Shown: positions 1 through 10,330, counted from the stretch's first letter. The stretch is 64,000 nucleotides of DNA from Planococcus plakortidis (GCF_001687605.2 NZ_CP016539.2:1394501-1458500); one strand, 5' to 3'. Notes: generated from the sequence alone by a model not told the origin. A program made the numbers and translations.

Positions 1-390
1 GAAGCGGGCTATGTCGAGAAAATCATCTTTACAGGCGGCATTACAGATGGGGCGGATTTTGCCGAGTCGGTCGTGAGCCGGGATTTCGCGATCCGCAATA
101 ATATCCCTGAAGAAGATATCCTGATCGAGACCGAATCGCTCATAACCGAAGAGAACTTCCTCTTCGCCGGTGAAGTAGCCAAAGAAAATGGCTTGTCGAG
201 TTTTCTTGTCGTCAGCGATCCCTTACATATGAAGCGTGCGCTGCTCATGGCAGAACACGCCGGAATCGACGCCCATTCTTCGCCGACGCCATCAACCGAA
301 TTCAAGGATTTTACGAACATCGCCCCGTTCTTCGCGCGTGAAGTCGTCTGCTATATGGCGTATGTTGCAATGCATACTATCATTTCATGA
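1..390 (+). CDS. YdcF/SanA-family (DUF218) protein, C-terminal part
   Basis: The reading frame is open from the first base, so only the last 129 residues are present. The sequence GGITDGADFAESVVSRDFAI, then the acidic stretch ILIETESLITEENFLFAGEV and VVSDPLHMKRALLMAEHAG match the second half of DUF218 (YdcF/SanA/ElyC) proteins, where a conserved E-S-x-x-T-x-E-N pattern precedes a strand with S/TDPLHxxRA. Family members are usually membrane-anchored envelope proteins of unclear enzymatic role; any N-terminal membrane segment lies outside the window. A rho-independent terminator follows directly after the stop codon. Family assignment is by motif recognition. Confidence 0.75.
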   Translation, partial: EAGYVEKIIFTGGITDGADFAESVVSRDFAIRNNIPEEDILIETESLITEENFLFAGEVAKENGLSSFLVVSDPLHMKRALLMAEHAGIDAHSSPTPSTEFKDFTNIAPFFAREVVCYMAYVAMHTIIS

Positions 391-422
391 AACTGTCCCG
401 CTGATGCGCGGGCAGTTTTTTC
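391..422 (+). terminator. Terminator after the YdcF-like gene
   Basis: AACTG-T-CCCGC pairs with GCGGG-CAGTT around a short loop, with one bulged T, and is followed by a run of six T. It begins directly after the stop codon at 388-390. Confidence 0.8.
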
Positions 423-489
423 ATTTAACAGATGAACACCGCAGCTTCAGGTGATACACTAATAAAAAGCTGTGAGGGGTGTGTTGTGC

Positions 490-924
490 ATGGAAACCGA
501 TCAACTGAAACTCAGCACGAAATGGCAAGGGGATTTTGTATTTGAAGCTACGGGACAGGGTGGGCACACCCTCCGGATGGATGCCCATCAAGGAGTCGGG
601 AACGATCAAGGAATCCTTCCGATGCAAGCGATGCTCGGATCGCTTGCCGGATGTGTCGGCATGGACGTCGTGATGATCTTGCGCGCAAAGATGAAAGTCG
701 TGCGCTCCATCGAAATCGTCACGGAAGGAGACAAGCGCCGGAACCCGCCGAAGGAATTATTGGCGATCATGGTGACGTTTATCATTGAAGGCGACATCGA
801 CCAGGAGAAAGCCTGGCATGCCATCGAAGTGAGCGGGGAGAAGTATTGCCCGGTGGCCCATTCCTTGAAAGCGGAAGTCACTTACAAACTGGTCTTGAAC
901 GGCAAGGAAGCTGGCGCAAAATAG
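490..924 (+). CDS. OsmC family peroxiredoxin-like protein
   Basis: A 144-residue OsmC/Ohr-fold protein. The two cysteines typical of the family are visible: one in SLAGCVGMDVV at the start of the long central helix and one in EKYCPVAHSL. In OsmC/Ohr enzymes this pair reduces organic hydroperoxides with thiol reductants; many Bacillales paralogues of the YhfA type are uncharacterised. ATG 490 is preferred over GTG 472 because GAGGGGTG (474-481) is a good ribosome binding site 8 nt upstream of it. An extended -10 (TGa-TACACT, 452-460) lies just upstream, and the gene appears monocistronic because a terminator overlaps its stop codon. Confidence 0.8.
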   Translation: METDQLKLSTKWQGDFVFEATGQGGHTLRMDAHQGVGNDQGILPMQAMLGSLAGCVGMDVVMILRAKMKVVRSIEIVTEGDKRRNPPKELLAIMVTFIIEGDIDQEKAWHAIEVSGEKYCPVAHSLKAEVTYKLVLNGKEAGAK

Positions 925-940
925 CGCCGGCTTTCGTTTT
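910..940 (+). terminator. Terminator overlapping the osmC-like stop codon
   Basis: GCTGGCGC (910-917) pairs with GCGCCGGC (924-931) and is followed by TTTCGTTTT. The stop TAG (922-924) sits at the edge of the loop. Confidence 0.7.
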
Positions 941-988
941 CACAGTGCATTTTCCTATGGTATGATGAATGGACAAAGAGGTGGTAGG

Positions 989-1969
989 ATGCGGAAGAAG
1001 TTTGGGGATTTGAAGCGCAGGGGCAATGTCATCGTTTTCCCGACGACAGTCACACGGCTGCTATCGGAAGGGATGACCAGTTTAAAGAATGAACAATACG
1101 ATGATGCGCGCGATAAGTTATACCAAGTGCTCGTCTACGAGCCGGAACATGCAGCGGCGCTAGGTGGCTACGCATACAGCTTGTACGAGCTGGGGGAATT
1201 CGAGGAAGCGCTCGAAGTGGTACAGGAATTGCTGCGCATTGGGCCGATCCATTATTTGGAGACGATGGAGCTATACATAAGCATTTTAATGCAAGTGAAG
1301 GAATTCGAGGAAGCCGAGAAGATGATCGAAGTGCTGATTGAGGAAAATGTCCTGCCGAAAGAGCGTTTGGAGCAATTCCACCAATTGCGCGATCTGAACG
1401 AACGCATTGCCGAAAGCACCGCCTCGGCCAAAAAGGAAACGGGCCAATTCAGCTTGGAGCAATTTCTGCCGCTCAGCGCTGCCGAGCAAGAGCAACGTGT
1501 GACCGAATTGCCGAAAGAAGCTTATGAAGCCATGAAGAACCAATTGATAGAACTGATTGGGCACCCTGAAGTGGATTGGGTGGCAAAATCCTATTTGCTG
1601 CTCATGCTTCGTGAACAACAGATAAGCGGGACTGTGCGCGTAGAAAAATTCTACTATCACAATGAATTGGCAATCGAGGAATTGCCAGACCCATTGAAAG
1701 ACAGCCGGCTGCTCGGGATCCGCATGCGTTTGGAAGAGTCTTTGGAAAAAGAGCCGGCCAAGCTGCAGATGGCGATGGAACTTGTCGACCGGCACATCTA
1801 CCTGCTCTATCCGTTTTTCTGGGAAGAGTTCGAGGAAGCGGAGATTGCCGAAGCTTACCATGCGTATCTCGATAGTCTGTTCAGCGTTGAAGCGGCAGCA
1901 AAAGCCGATCCCAAACTGCTGGAAATGCTCATGCAGGCCGAGGCATACATAGAATTGCGCAATGGATAG
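989..1969 (+). CDS. ysoA: TPR-repeat protein (YsoA position)
   Basis: A 326-residue acidic protein with at least two tetratricopeptide repeats near the N-terminus: residues about 28-61 (GMTSLKNEQYDDARDKLYQV, then PEHAAALGGYAYSLYELGEF) and about 62-95 (EEALEVVQELLRIGP...). The C-terminal half is helical with no clear family signature. In B. subtilis the TPR protein YsoA is encoded directly upstream of tig, and length and position agree, so the symbol is given by synteny. The start at 989 follows AGAGGTGGTAGG; the in-frame ATG at 962 has no ribosome binding site and overlaps the likely promoter, an extended -10 TGG-TATGAT at 958-966. Function is unknown, presumably protein-protein interaction. 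Confidence 0.75.
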   Translation: MRKKFGDLKRRGNVIVFPTTVTRLLSEGMTSLKNEQYDDARDKLYQVLVYEPEHAAALGGYAYSLYELGEFEEALEVVQELLRIGPIHYLETMELYISILMQVKEFEEAEKMIEVLIEENVLPKERLEQFHQLRDLNERIAESTASAKKETGQFSLEQFLPLSAAEQEQRVTELPKEAYEAMKNQLIELIGHPEVDWVAKSYLLLMLREQQISGTVRVEKFYYHNELAIEELPDPLKDSRLLGIRMRLEESLEKEPAKLQMAMELVDRHIYLLYPFFWEEFEEAEIAEAYHAYLDSLFSVEAAAKADPKLLEMLMQAEAYIELRNG

Positions 1970-1975
1970 AAATAG

Positions 1976-2003
1976 TTGAACCTGCTCGTATGTATGATAT
2001 AAT
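1976..2003 (+). promoter_or_regulatory. Sigma-A promoter of tig
   Basis: TTGAAC (1976-1981), a 16-nt spacer ending in TGa, then TATAAT (1998-2003). The combination of a perfect -10 box with an extended TGn is strong. It starts just after the ysoA stop codon and leaves a 5' leader of about 60 nt before tig. Confidence 0.75.
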
Positions 2004-2072
2004 GTGGAGGTTGTCAAAAATCGTACAAAATTCGTACATGACTTTGTAAAAAATTGTTTGGAGGGCTTATAC

Positions 2073-3374
2073 ATGTCAGCAAAATGGGAAAAGCAAGAAG
2101 GTAATGTCGGAGTTCTTACAGTAGAAGTACCGGCTGAAGAAGTAAACGGCGCGCTCGATAAAGCGTTTAAAAAAGTCGTTAAGGAAATTAACGTACCAGG
2201 ATTCCGCAAAGGGAAAATGCCGCGCCAAATGTTCGAAAAACGTTTCGGCGTAGAATCTCTTTACCAGGATGCTCTTGATTTCATCTTGCCGGACGCTTAC
2301 GCGAACGCAGTCGAAGAAGCAGGCATCAACCCGGTTGACCGCCCTGAAATCGACATCGAGAAATTGGAAAAGAACGAGCCATTGGTCTTCACAGCTAAAG
2401 TGACTGTGAAACCTGAAGTGGAACTCGGCGAATACAAAGGGCTTGAAGTTTCCAAAGAAGACACGGACGTGACGGATGAGGAAATCGAAGAGCAATTGAA
2501 ACAAAGCCAGGAGCGCATGGCTGAATTGACTGTCAAAGAAGACGGGCAAGTTGAAAACGGCGACACAGCTGTCATCGACTTCGAAGGATTCGTAGACGGA
2601 GAAGCGTTTGAAGGCGGAGCAGGCAACGACTACTCGCTTGAAATCGGATCCAACTCATTCATCCCAGGCTTCGAGGAGCAATTGATCGGCGCTAAAACAG
2701 GCGAACAAAAAGACGTTGAAGTCACTTTCCCTGAAGAGTACCACGCTGAAGAGCTTGCTGGAAAGGCGGCAACTTTCAAAGTGACGGTAAACGAAGTGAA
2801 AGCGAAAGAATTGCCTGAGCTTAACGACGAGTTCGCTAAAGAACTTGACGAAGAAGTAGAGGGCCTAGACGCGCTTCGCACGAAAATGAAAGAAAACTTG
2901 AAAGCGGAGAAAGAAAACGCTTCTGAAACACAAATGCGCGATCAGCTTGTCCAAAAAGCTGCAGAAAACGCTACAGTTGAAATTCCGCAAGCGATGATCG
3001 ATTCCGAAATCGACCGCATGATGCAAGACTTCGAACAACGCCTAAGCCAGCAAGGCATGAACAAGGAATTGTACTTCCAGTTCTCAGGCCAAGACGAAGA
3101 TGCGCTTCGTGAGCAAATGAAAGCTGACGCTGAAACACGCGTACGCGTATCATTGACGCTTGAAGCGATCGCAAAAGCGGAAAACATGGAAGTCACTTCT
3201 GAAGACATCGACAAAGAGCTTGAGAAAATGGCTGGCCAATTCAACATGGACGCTGAACAGATCAAAACAGCCCTTGGCGGCACTGAAATGCTAGAAAACG
3301 ACATCCGCATGCAAAACACGGTTGAGTTCCTAGTGGAGAACGCTAAAATCTCTGACGCAAAAGCGGCTGAATAA
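2073..3374 (+). CDS. tig: Trigger factor, ribosome-associated chaperone
   Basis: A 433-residue, full-length trigger factor. The N-terminal ribosome-binding domain shows the GFRxGxxP signature as [15 protein letters not shown] (about residues 44-58), which docks on L23 at the exit tunnel. The central FKBP-type prolyl isomerase domain (about 150-245) starts at [20 protein letters not shown]. The helical C-terminal domain forms the chaperone arms. ATG 2073 follows GGAGGG at a normal distance; the frame extends upstream to 2004, but that stretch lies in the promoter and leader. It is followed by a perfect terminator, so clpX is transcribed separately, as in B. subtilis. Codon use is rich in A/G with strong bias, as expected for an abundant protein. 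Confidence 0.97.
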   Translation: MSAKWEKQEGNVGVLTVEVPAEEVNGALDKAFKKVVKEINVPGFRKGKMPRQMFEKRFGVESLYQDALDFILPDAYANAVEEAGINPVDRPEIDIEKLEKNEPLVFTAKVTVKPEVELGEYKGLEVSKEDTDVTDEEIEEQLKQSQERMAELTVKEDGQVENGDTAVIDFEGFVDGEAFEGGAGNDYSLEIGSNSFIPGFEEQLIGAKTGEQKDVEVTFPEEYHAEELAGKAATFKVTVNEVKAKELPELNDEFAKELDEEVEGLDALRTKMKENLKAEKENASETQMRDQLVQKAAENATVEIPQAMIDSEIDRMMQDFEQRLSQQGMNKELYFQFSGQDEDALREQMKADAETRVRVSLTLEAIAKAENMEVTSEDIDKELEKMAGQFNMDAEQIKTALGGTEMLENDIRMQNTVEFLVENAKISDAKAAE

Positions 3375-3394
3375 CACATAAGTTTTTTAATAGG

Positions 3395-3423
3395 ACAAGG
3401 TGCGGCAACCGCACCTTGTTTTC
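3395..3423 (+). terminator. Terminator of tig
   Basis: An 11-bp perfect stem, ACAAGGTGCGG / CCGCACCTTGT, with a CAA loop, followed by TTTTCT. Confidence 0.95.
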
Positions 3424-3473
3424 TATACATAATGGCAAACAAATTCAAGTTCCTACATATAAAGTCAGTTTCT

Positions 3474-3502
3474 TTGGCATAGTTCTAATTAGTTGATACA
3501 AT
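3474..3502 (+). promoter_or_regulatory. Sigma-A promoter of clpX
   Basis: TTGGCA (3474-3479), a 17-nt spacer ending in TGa, and TACAAT (3497-3502). This places a start site about 35-40 nt upstream of the clpX start codon. Confidence 0.7.
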
Positions 3503-3546
3503 CAAAATAATCTTGTAACATAATGGCTTGAATAGGGGTGACTACA

Positions 3547-4818
3547 TTGTTCAAATTCAATGATGAAAAAGAGCATTTGAAATGCTCGTTTTGCGGCAAA
3601 CCGCAGGAACAAGTACGTAAACTGGTCGCAGGGCCAGGTGTATATATTTGCGACGAGTGCATCGAACTTTGCACGGAAATCGTAGAGGAAGAACTCGGGA
3701 CAGAAGAGGAAACTGAGTTCAAGGAAGTGCCAAAACCGAAAGAGATTTTGGACATCCTGAACGGCTACGTCATCGGACAGGAAAAAGCGAAGAAATCCTT
3801 GGCGGTAGCGGTTTATAACCATTACAAACGTGTCAATTCCAACAGCAAGATCGACGATGTCGAGCTTTCGAAATCGAATATCGTCTTGATCGGGCCTACA
3901 GGGAGCGGGAAGACTTTGCTCGCGCAGACACTCGCGCGCATCCTGAACGTGCCGTTTGCGATTGCCGATGCGACATCGCTCACTGAAGCCGGTTATGTCG
4001 GGGAGGATGTCGAAAACATCTTGCTCAAATTGATCCAGGCGGCAGACTACGATGTAGACCGCGCAGAAAAAGGCATCATCTACATCGATGAAATCGACAA
4101 AGTGGCACGCAAATCCGAGAACCCGTCGATTACACGCGACGTTTCCGGTGAAGGCGTACAGCAAGCCTTGCTGAAAATCCTGGAAGGCACGACAGCAAGC
4201 GTCCCACCACAAGGCGGGCGCAAGCATCCTCACCAGGAGTTCATCCAGATCGACACGACGAATGTCCTGTTCATCGTGGGCGGCGCATTTGACGGTGTCG
4301 ACCAAATCATCAAACGCCGCCTCGGCAATAAAGTCATCGGCTTCGGGGCTGACCCGAACAAAGACGAAATGGATGAAAAATCCCTTCTTAGCCAATTGAT
4401 TCCAGAAGACTTGCTGAAATTCGGCCTGATCCCGGAATTCATCGGCCGTCTGCCGGTACTCGCAAGCCTTGAGCAATTGGACGAAAATGCACTTGTGCAG
4501 ATTCTGACAGAGCCGAAAAACGCACTCATCAAGCAATACCAGAAAATGATGGAGCTTGATGGAGTGAAATTGACATTCGAACACGATGCGCTCATCGAAA
4601 TTTCCCGTCTTGCCATCGAGCGGAAGACAGGCGCCCGCGGACTGCGCTCAATCATCGAGAACATCATGCTTGATGTCATGTATGATTTGCCATCCCGTGA
4701 AGACATCGTCGAATGTATCATCACGAAAGAAACAGTGACCGAGAATTCACAGCCGAAACTGATGCTGGAAGATGGCACTGAATACGATAACGGCAATAAT
4801 GAAAAAACATCCGCTTGA
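3547..4818 (+). CDS. clpX: ATP-dependent Clp protease ATP-binding subunit ClpX
   Basis: A 423-residue AAA+ unfoldase that feeds substrates to ClpP. The N-terminal zinc-binding dimerisation domain is clear (CSFCGK then CDECIELC), followed by Walker A GPTGSGKT, Walker [10 protein letters not shown], the pore region, the ClpP-docking IGF loop in KVIGFGAD, and the arginine/sensor-2 region [13 protein letters not shown]. The likely start is TTG 3547, giving MFKFN as in other Bacilli; AGGGGTG (3534-3540) is its ribosome binding site at 6-nt spacing. An upstream in-frame GTG at 3538 lies inside that binding site and is unlikely to be used. It is followed by a terminator and then directly by lon, without the lonB gene that B. 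subtilis carries here. Confidence 0.97.
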   Translation: MFKFNDEKEHLKCSFCGKPQEQVRKLVAGPGVYICDECIELCTEIVEEELGTEEETEFKEVPKPKEILDILNGYVIGQEKAKKSLAVAVYNHYKRVNSNSKIDDVELSKSNIVLIGPTGSGKTLLAQTLARILNVPFAIADATSLTEAGYVGEDVENILLKLIQAADYDVDRAEKGIIYIDEIDKVARKSENPSITRDVSGEGVQQALLKILEGTTASVPPQGGRKHPHQEFIQIDTTNVLFIVGGAFDGVDQIIKRRLGNKVIGFGADPNKDEMDEKSLLSQLIPEDLLKFGLIPEFIGRLPVLASLEQLDENALVQILTEPKNALIKQYQKMMELDGVKLTFEHDALIEISRLAIERKTGARGLRSIIENIMLDVMYDLPSREDIVECIITKETVTENSQPKLMLEDGTEYDNGNNEKTSA

Positions 4819-4850
4819 TTTTTGGCTGATGCACAAGAATAGGATGATAC

Positions 4851-4901
4851 GGGCTGACTCTGAATCGTGCACATCCGCGCGTATGGGGGTCAGCCCTTTT
4901 T
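4851..4901 (+). terminator. Terminator of clpX
   Basis: GGGCTGAC (4851-4858) pairs with GTCAGCCC (4889-4896) and is followed by TTTTT. The loop is unusually long (30 nt) and may hold further structure. Confidence 0.65.
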
Positions 4902-4980
4902 CAACGAAAAAACGATAGTCTGCCTGGACCTTGACACAGGCTGATAGAGAGAAAGAGAATTGACGGAGGTGCACTTAGTT

Positions 4981-7308
4981 ATGGCGAAGAAAAAAGTGAC
5001 AAAACAAGTCCCGCTCTTGCCGCTCCGCGGTTTGCTCGTTTTCCCGACGATGGTCTTGCATATTGATGTCGGACGGGAACGTTCTGTAGCTGCGCTCGAG
5101 CAAGCGATGATGGATGACCAGATCGTCTTTTTGGCGACACAAAAAGACATGGCAGTGGAACACCCGGAGAAAGACGATTTGCATAAGATCGGCACCCTGG
5201 CATATGTGAAACAAATGCTGAAACTGCCGAACGGCACGATTCGCGTGCTAGTCGAAGGCCTTGAACGCGGCCAGTGGAACCAATACGAGGAAGGCGAAAA
5301 GTTCACGCAAGTGGAAGTGACTTCGTTCCCGGATGAGCCCGAGCGCGATGCCGAACAGGACGCCTTGATGCGCATCTTGCTGGAGCAATTCGAAATCTTC
5401 GGGAAAGGCTCCAAGAAAGTGACGACCGAGACTTTCAATACGGTAGCGGATATCGAAGAGCCGGGCCGTTTGGCGGATATGGTGGCATCCCACCTATCGC
5501 TGAAGTTGCCGGCAAAGCAGGAAGTGCTGGAAACTTTCGATATCACGAAGCGCCTGGAATTACTGATCAGCCGCCTGCACAATGAGCAGGAAGTGGCCGA
5601 TATTGAAAAGCGCATCAATGACCGCGTGAAAAAAGCGATGGAACAGACACAAAAAGAGTTCTATCTCCGCGAACAGATGAAAGCGATCCAAACCGAACTT
5701 GGCGACAAGGACGGCAAAGGCGCAGAAGTGGCCGACCTGAAAAAACGCATCGAGGAAGCCGGCATGCCCGAATCGACCGAGAAGACGGCATTGAAGGAAT
5801 TGGACCGCTATGAGAAATTGCCATCCGCTGCGGCGGAAAGCGGCATCATCCGCAATTACATCGAATGGCTCGTGACGATTCCTTGGTCTGAAGCGACAGA
5901 AGACAGACTGGATATCAATTACGCAGAAGAAGTGCTGAATCGTGACCACGATGGCCTTGAAACGGTCAAAGAACGCGTGCTTGAATATTTGGCAGTCCAG
6001 CAAATGACCAAGTCGCTGCGCGGGCCGATCCTGTGCCTCGTCGGCCCTCCGGGTGTCGGGAAGACATCGCTTGCCCGTTCGATCGCCGATTCACTCGACC
6101 GCAATTTCGTCCGCATCTCGCTCGGCGGCGTGCGCGATGAGTCCGAAATCCGCGGGCATCGCCGCACTTATGTCGGCGCCATGCCGGGCCGCATCATCCA
6201 AGGCATGAAGAAGGCGGGCACTGTCAATCCGGTCTTCCTGCTGGATGAAATCGATAAGATGTCCAACGACTTCCGCGGAGACCCGTCATCAGCGATGCTT
6301 GAAGTATTGGATCCGGAACAGAACAATTCCTTCAGCGACCATTACATCGAAGAAAGCTATGACCTTTCGAATGTGCTGTTCATCGCGACCGCCAATGACC
6401 TTGGATCGATTCCAGGGCCGCTGCGTGACCGCATGGAAGTCATTTCGATTGCCGGCTATACAGAACTGGAAAAGAAATTGATCGCCAAAAACCATTTGGC
6501 GCCGAAACAATTGAAAGAACACGGCTTGACGCCGGAACAATTGGATTTCCAGGAAGACGCCTTTGTTTCCATGATCCGCTATTATACCCGCGAAGCTGGC
6601 GTACGCGGGTTGGAACGCCAAATCGCTTCCGTCTGCCGCAAAGTGACCAAGCAGATTGTCTCAAAAGAAAAAGAGCAAGTGACGGTCGGCGCAAAAGAAG
6701 TCGAGGAATACCTCGGCAAGAAGAAATTCCGCTACGGCGTAGCTGAAAGCGAAAACCAGATCGGTGTGGCGACTGGCCTTGCGTATACCGCTGTCGGCGG
6801 CGATACATTGCAGATCGAAGTATCGTTGTCTGCAGGCAAAGGCAAGCTGCAATTGACCGGTAAACTGGGTGATGTCATGAAAGAGTCGGCACAGACAGCG
6901 CTATCGTTTGTCCGTGCACAGGCAGAGGAGCTTGGCATCGACCCGAATTTCCAGGAAGCGCATGATATCCATATCCACGTGCCGGAAGGAGCTGTCCCGA
7001 AAGACGGCCCTTCCGCCGGTGTGACGATTGCCACAGCGCTCGTATCTGCACTTACGAAGCGGCCGGTGCGCCGCGACGTCGGCATGACAGGGGAAATTAC
7101 ATTGCGTGGCCGCGTCTTGCCGATCGGCGGGCTGAAGGAGAAAACCTTGAGCGCCCACCGAGCAGGGTTGAAGACGATCATCGTCCCTGCAGAAAATGAA
7201 CGCGACCTCGACGATATTCCGGAAACGATCCGGGAAGAACTGGAATTCCACCTCGTCAGCCAGGCGGAACAAGCGCTTGAAATCGCGCTGGAAGGAGCAA
7301 AACAATGA
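4981..7308 (+). CDS. lon: ATP-dependent protease Lon (LonA)
   Basis: A 775-residue complete LonA, cytosolic. The N-terminal LON substrate-binding domain starts [21 protein letters not shown] coiled region (about 190-250) precedes the AAA+ module with Walker [10 protein letters not shown], Walker [11 protein letters not shown], and sensor regions. The C-terminal protease domain has the catalytic serine in [14 protein letters not shown] and the catalytic lysine in [14 protein letters not shown]. The start follows GGAGGTG at 9-nt spacing. The 3' end overlaps engB by 4 nt, so the two are translationally coupled. A TTGACA (4931-4936) upstream could be the -35 of its promoter and lies inside a small palindrome, GCCTG-N10-CAGGC. 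Confidence 0.97.
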   Translation: MAKKKVTKQVPLLPLRGLLVFPTMVLHIDVGRERSVAALEQAMMDDQIVFLATQKDMAVEHPEKDDLHKIGTLAYVKQMLKLPNGTIRVLVEGLERGQWNQYEEGEKFTQVEVTSFPDEPERDAEQDALMRILLEQFEIFGKGSKKVTTETFNTVADIEEPGRLADMVASHLSLKLPAKQEVLETFDITKRLELLISRLHNEQEVADIEKRINDRVKKAMEQTQKEFYLREQMKAIQTELGDKDGKGAEVADLKKRIEEAGMPESTEKTALKELDRYEKLPSAAAESGIIRNYIEWLVTIPWSEATEDRLDINYAEEVLNRDHDGLETVKERVLEYLAVQQMTKSLRGPILCLVGPPGVGKTSLARSIADSLDRNFVRISLGGVRDESEIRGHRRTYVGAMPGRIIQGMKKAGTVNPVFLLDEIDKMSNDFRGDPSSAMLEVLDPEQNNSFSDHYIEESYDLSNVLFIATANDLGSIPGPLRDRMEVISIAGYTELEKKLIAKNHLAPKQLKEHGLTPEQLDFQEDAFVSMIRYYTREAGVRGLERQIASVCRKVTKQIVSKEKEQVTVGAKEVEEYLGKKKFRYGVAESENQIGVATGLAYTAVGGDTLQIEVSLSAGKGKLQLTGKLGDVMKESAQTALSFVRAQAEELGIDPNFQEAHDIHIHVPEGAVPKDGPSAGVTIATALVSALTKRPVRRDVGMTGEITLRGRVLPIGGLKEKTLSAHRAGLKTIIVPAENERDLDDIPETIREELEFHLVSQAEQALEIALEGAKQ

Positions 7309-7886
7309 ATGTCAACAATGTAGAGCTGGTGATCAGTGCCGTGCGCCCTGAGCAGTATTCCGAGGGGGAGCTGCCGGAATTTGCGCTGGCCGGGCGTTCG
7401 AACGTCGGAAAGTCATCGTTCATCAATAAAATGATTGGCCGCAAGAGCATGGCCCGCATTTCATCCAAGCCGGGCAAAACGCAAACCTTGAACTTCTACA
7501 AGATCGAAGAGGACCTGTTCTTCGTCGACGTTCCGGGTTATGGGTATGCGAAGGTATCGAAAAGCGAACGCGAAGCCTGGGGCAAGATGATCGAAACCTA
7601 TATCACAGGCCGTGAACAATTGCGCGCCGTCGTGCAGATCGTCGACTTGCGCCACCCGCCGAGCGCGGATGACCGCATGATGTATGATTTCATGAAGCAT
7701 TACGGCATCCCTTGCATCATCATCGCGACAAAAGCCGACAAGATCCCGAAAGGCAAATGGGACAAGCACAAGAAAGTCGTCCGCGAAACACTCGACATGG
7801 ATAAAGGCGATCCATTGATCGTTTTCTCTTCCGAAACAGGCCTTGGCAAAGATGCTGCCTGGCAGGAGATCGAAAAACGCATGTAA
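7305..7886 (+). CDS. engB: Ribosome biogenesis GTPase EngB/YsxC
   Basis: A 193-residue TRAFAC-class GTPase needed for assembly of the 50S subunit. The G1 motif is [10 protein letters not shown]3 is DVPGYGYA, and G4 is TKADK; the length is typical. ATG overlaps the lon stop codon (ATGA), implying coupled translation, as in B. subtilis lonA-ysxC. A long hairpin terminator 40 nt downstream ends the transcript before a gene-free block of about 870 bp. Confidence 0.96.
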   Translation: MNVNNVELVISAVRPEQYSEGELPEFALAGRSNVGKSSFINKMIGRKSMARISSKPGKTQTLNFYKIEEDLFFVDVPGYGYAKVSKSEREAWGKMIETYITGREQLRAVVQIVDLRHPPSADDRMMYDFMKHYGIPCIIIATKADKIPKGKWDKHKKVVRETLDMDKGDPLIVFSSETGLGKDAAWQEIEKRM

Positions 7887-7922
7887 GCAAGCAGGCAATA
7901 CACCTGAACGGCTTGAAATAAG

Positions 7923-7964
7923 ACAGGGCCCGGAAAATCATTGATTTTCCGGGCCCTGTTTTTA
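7923..7964 (+). terminator. Terminator of the lon-engB unit
   Basis: Two 18-nt complementary arms (7923-7940 and 7942-7959) built around ACAGGGCCCGG / CCGGGCCCTGT are followed by a T-run. The near-symmetric A/T sides could allow it to work in both directions. Confidence 0.95.
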
Positions 7965-8054
7965 GTTGCAGCGAATAGCTGACACAGATTGTAGACGAGA
8001 TAATTAGAAAAGTGAGCGAGGTAGATTGTTTTTTTGTAGGATTCGTCGCAAGAT

Positions 8055-8145
8055 AGCCGCCTCCCGCTTGGGGCATGCCTCCCACAATAAGCCAAGAAGA
8101 ACACTTGTCTTATTGCTCCGGCTCGCCCGTGTACGCGGTTCGGCT
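8055..8145 (-). repeat. Dispersed copy of the structured ~90-nt element (copy E)
   Basis: Read on the minus strand this block aligns over about 100 nt with each of the four tandem units at 44.6-45.5 kb, including near-identity over the apical hairpin. It can fold as a closing stem AGCCG/CGGCT, then GGGC/GCCC, GCC/GGC, and a long hairpin GCAATAAG-A-CAAG ... CTTG-G-CTTATTGT. Several base pairs differ from the tandem copies but remain paired, which argues for a structured RNA. It has no obvious promoter or T-run of its own. Confidence 0.75.
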
Positions 8146-8344
8146 TATAGATTTCTTTGAATGTTAGGTGCGAAGAAGTGTCACTGTTAATTGTTTTTAT
8201 CTGTTCTTGGCGACGCTTAGCTGGACTTGATATTGCAGAGAACTTCCGTACGCTATTCAATTTGAATTTACGAAGACAATTAAGTTTTTCACGCTTACTT
8301 CAGTGTATGATGAATTTCATTTCTTCTTTAAAACTAGAGATGAA

Positions 8345-8456
8345 GCGGAAAGGGGCGACTCTGGAGGGATCAGGACGAGCTGAAGACCCTGGACTGAGCG
8401 CTAGCGAGGGAAGCGGCTGAAGCCGGCCCCCTCAGAAAGCGTCCCCTTGAAGCGAT
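8345..8456 (+). repeat. Interspersed palindromic repeat, long form (copy R1)
   Basis: Terminal arms AAAGGGGCGAC and GCGTCCCCTT are complementary. The interior carries the family hallmarks in diverged form: GACTC near the left end, GAAGACCCTGG, a central GCGCTAGCGAGG, and GAAAGCGTC near the right end. It matches the better preserved copies at 36.8 and 55.2 kb. Confidence 0.7.
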
Positions 8457-8786
8457 ATCTCCACCAAATGCATTTCCTATTTAAATTCGTTAATTACAAT
8501 TTTTCCTAATTCAACATCATGAAAATCACCATTCATTGTGCATAAGTTCACAGTCAATTCCGACTACGAGCGTTATACTTGTGACTGCATAATCGCTTTG
8601 CTAGAATTGTAATCAAGTTAAGTTTAGAATCATTATAAAGTGGAGTTTCCGAAGTGGAAACCCTTTCAGGATAAAGCAATGTTCGAGCAGGTTCATGCCT
8701 TGTTCACAAAATCGCAGGCATAATCTGATGGAAAAGTGGTATACTTAGGGAAATGAAATATGGAACGCGAAAGGTGTTTTAAACCC

Positions 8787-10169
8787 ATGCATACACTCGT
8801 AGTCGGGGTCAACTATCGTTCAGCGCCTGTATCGATCCGCGAGAAGCTGTCGTTCATCGAAAGCGAGCTTCCGAAAGCGATGCAAGCCCTGCAACAACAA
8901 AAAAGCATATTGGAGAACGTCATCGTATCGACATGCAACCGGACGGAAATCTATGCCGTCGTGGACCAGCTGCATACCGGGCGTTTTTATGTGAAGCAAT
9001 TTTTGGCTTCTTATTTCGACATTCCGATGGAACAGTTCTCCCAGTATCTGTTCATCCATGAACAGGACGAAGCGATTGATCATTTGTTCCGTGTCACTGC
9101 CGGAATCGATTCGATGGTCCTTGGCGAGACGCAGATTCTCGGCCAAGTGAAATCCAGTTTCCTCGCAGGCCAGGAGATCGGCACGACGGGAACGGTATTC
9201 AACCAATTGTTCAAGCAAGCGGTGACGCTGGCGAAGCGTGCGCACAGCGAAACGGCGATCGGCGAGAACGCCGTTTCGGTTTCGTATGCGGCAGTCGAAC
9301 TTGGCAAGAAAATCTTCGGTTCATTGAAGAACAAGCATGTCGTCATTCTCGGCGCTGGGAAGATGGGCGAACTCGCCATCAAGAACCTGCAAGGGAGCGG
9401 TGCAGACCGCATCACGGTCATCAACCGCACGTTCGAGAAAGCGGAAGTGCTGGCGGATAAATTCGGCGGCACGGCGAAACCCTTGAATCAATTGCAATGC
9501 GCTTTACTGGAAGCGGACATCCTCATTTCGTCAACGGGATCGACGGATTTCGTCATCGATCTCGAATTGATGCAGTTTGTCGAGAAGCTCAGAAAAGGCA
9601 AACCTTTGTTCATGGTCGATATCGCGGTACCGCGCGACATGGATCCGCGCATCGGCGACCTCCAGAATGTCTTCTTATATGATATCGATGATATGCAGGG
9701 CATCGTCGAAGCGAACCTTGCTGAGCGCGAACGGGCGGCCAGGCAGATCGCCGGCATGATCGAGGATGAAGCGGAGCAGTTCAACGACTGGCTTGGCACG
9801 CTCGGCGTCGTACCGGTCATCTCTGCACTCCGCGAGAAAGCACTTGCGATCCAGGCGGAAACGATGGAAAGCATCGAGAACAAGATGCCCGATTTGACGG
9901 CTCGCGAGAAGAAAATCCTCAACAAGCATACGAAATCGATCATTAACCAATTATTAAAAGAGCCGATTTTGCAGGCCAAGGAAATGGGCACGGCGAAAAA
10001 ATCGCGCGAACAGCTTGAATTGTTCATGCAGATTTTCGGCATCGAAGAAGAAGTCGAAGAGCAGCGTGAAAAACAAGCGCTTGCGGCGCGCCAAAAGGCA
10101 GAGCGTGTACGCCTTGAAAAGCAACAGGAATCGCTGCAGGGGCAGGAAAGCCCGGGCTATACAGTATAA
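8787..10169 (+). CDS. hemA: Glutamyl-tRNA reductase
   Basis: A 460-residue enzyme that makes glutamate-1-semialdehyde from glutamyl-tRNA, the first committed step of the C5 tetrapyrrole pathway. The catalytic cysteine is Cys50 in [11 protein letters not shown]; the NADPH-binding Rossmann motif is [13 protein letters not shown], and the dimerisation domain forms the helical C-terminus, ending in a charged tail. ATG 8787 ([14 protein letters not shown]) aligns with other Bacillales HemA and follows AAGGTG; the in-frame ATG at 8760 would add nine atypical residues. It is the first gene of hemAXCDBL. A gene-specific leader of about 40 nt lies between the extended -10 and the start. Confidence 0.96.
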   Translation: MHTLVVGVNYRSAPVSIREKLSFIESELPKAMQALQQQKSILENVIVSTCNRTEIYAVVDQLHTGRFYVKQFLASYFDIPMEQFSQYLFIHEQDEAIDHLFRVTAGIDSMVLGETQILGQVKSSFLAGQEIGTTGTVFNQLFKQAVTLAKRAHSETAIGENAVSVSYAAVELGKKIFGSLKNKHVVILGAGKMGELAIKNLQGSGADRITVINRTFEKAEVLADKFGGTAKPLNQLQCALLEADILISSTGSTDFVIDLELMQFVEKLRKGKPLFMVDIAVPRDMDPRIGDLQNVFLYDIDDMQGIVEANLAERERAARQIAGMIEDEAEQFNDWLGTLGVVPVISALREKALAIQAETMESIENKMPDLTAREKKILNKHTKSIINQLLKEPILQAKEMGTAKKSREQLELFMQIFGIEEEVEEQREKQALAARQKAERVRLEKQQESLQGQESPGYTV

Positions 10170-10330
10170 AACCACTTCCGCTTGCCTTGGATTCCCATCG
10201 GCAGCGTCTAAAGTGACCCAATCGGACCGCGCAGGCGGGCACAAGCTATCTTATAATGAGGCGTTTTCGAATCTATATGTTAAAATGTAGAGGCGAAACG
10301 CCTTTAATTATGGAAACGAAGGGGAATAGG

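Larger units (their letters stand above)
7965..8786. other. Gene-free interval between engB and hemA
   Basis: No convincing gene is present. The block holds an inverted copy of the structured ~90-nt element (8055-8145), a long-form interspersed palindrome (about 8345-8456), an AT-rich stretch (8460-8640), and a weak hairpin GTTTCC-gaagt-GGAAAC at about 8644-8665. An extended -10 (TGG-TATACT, 8737-8745) without a good -35 is the best hemA promoter candidate. The 87-codon frame at 8157-8420 runs into the palindrome and looks random. Confidence 0.7.

Noticed and set aside
1286-2209. Long minus-strand frame opposite the TPR gene and tig start
   Set aside because: It runs antisense to two convincing genes and has no start signals; the protein is a shadow with an odd composition rich in Phe, His and Gln.
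8157-8420. 87-codon plus-strand frame between engB and hemA
   Set aside because: No ribosome binding site, composition unlike real genes, and its last third runs through an interspersed palindrome. Looks random.
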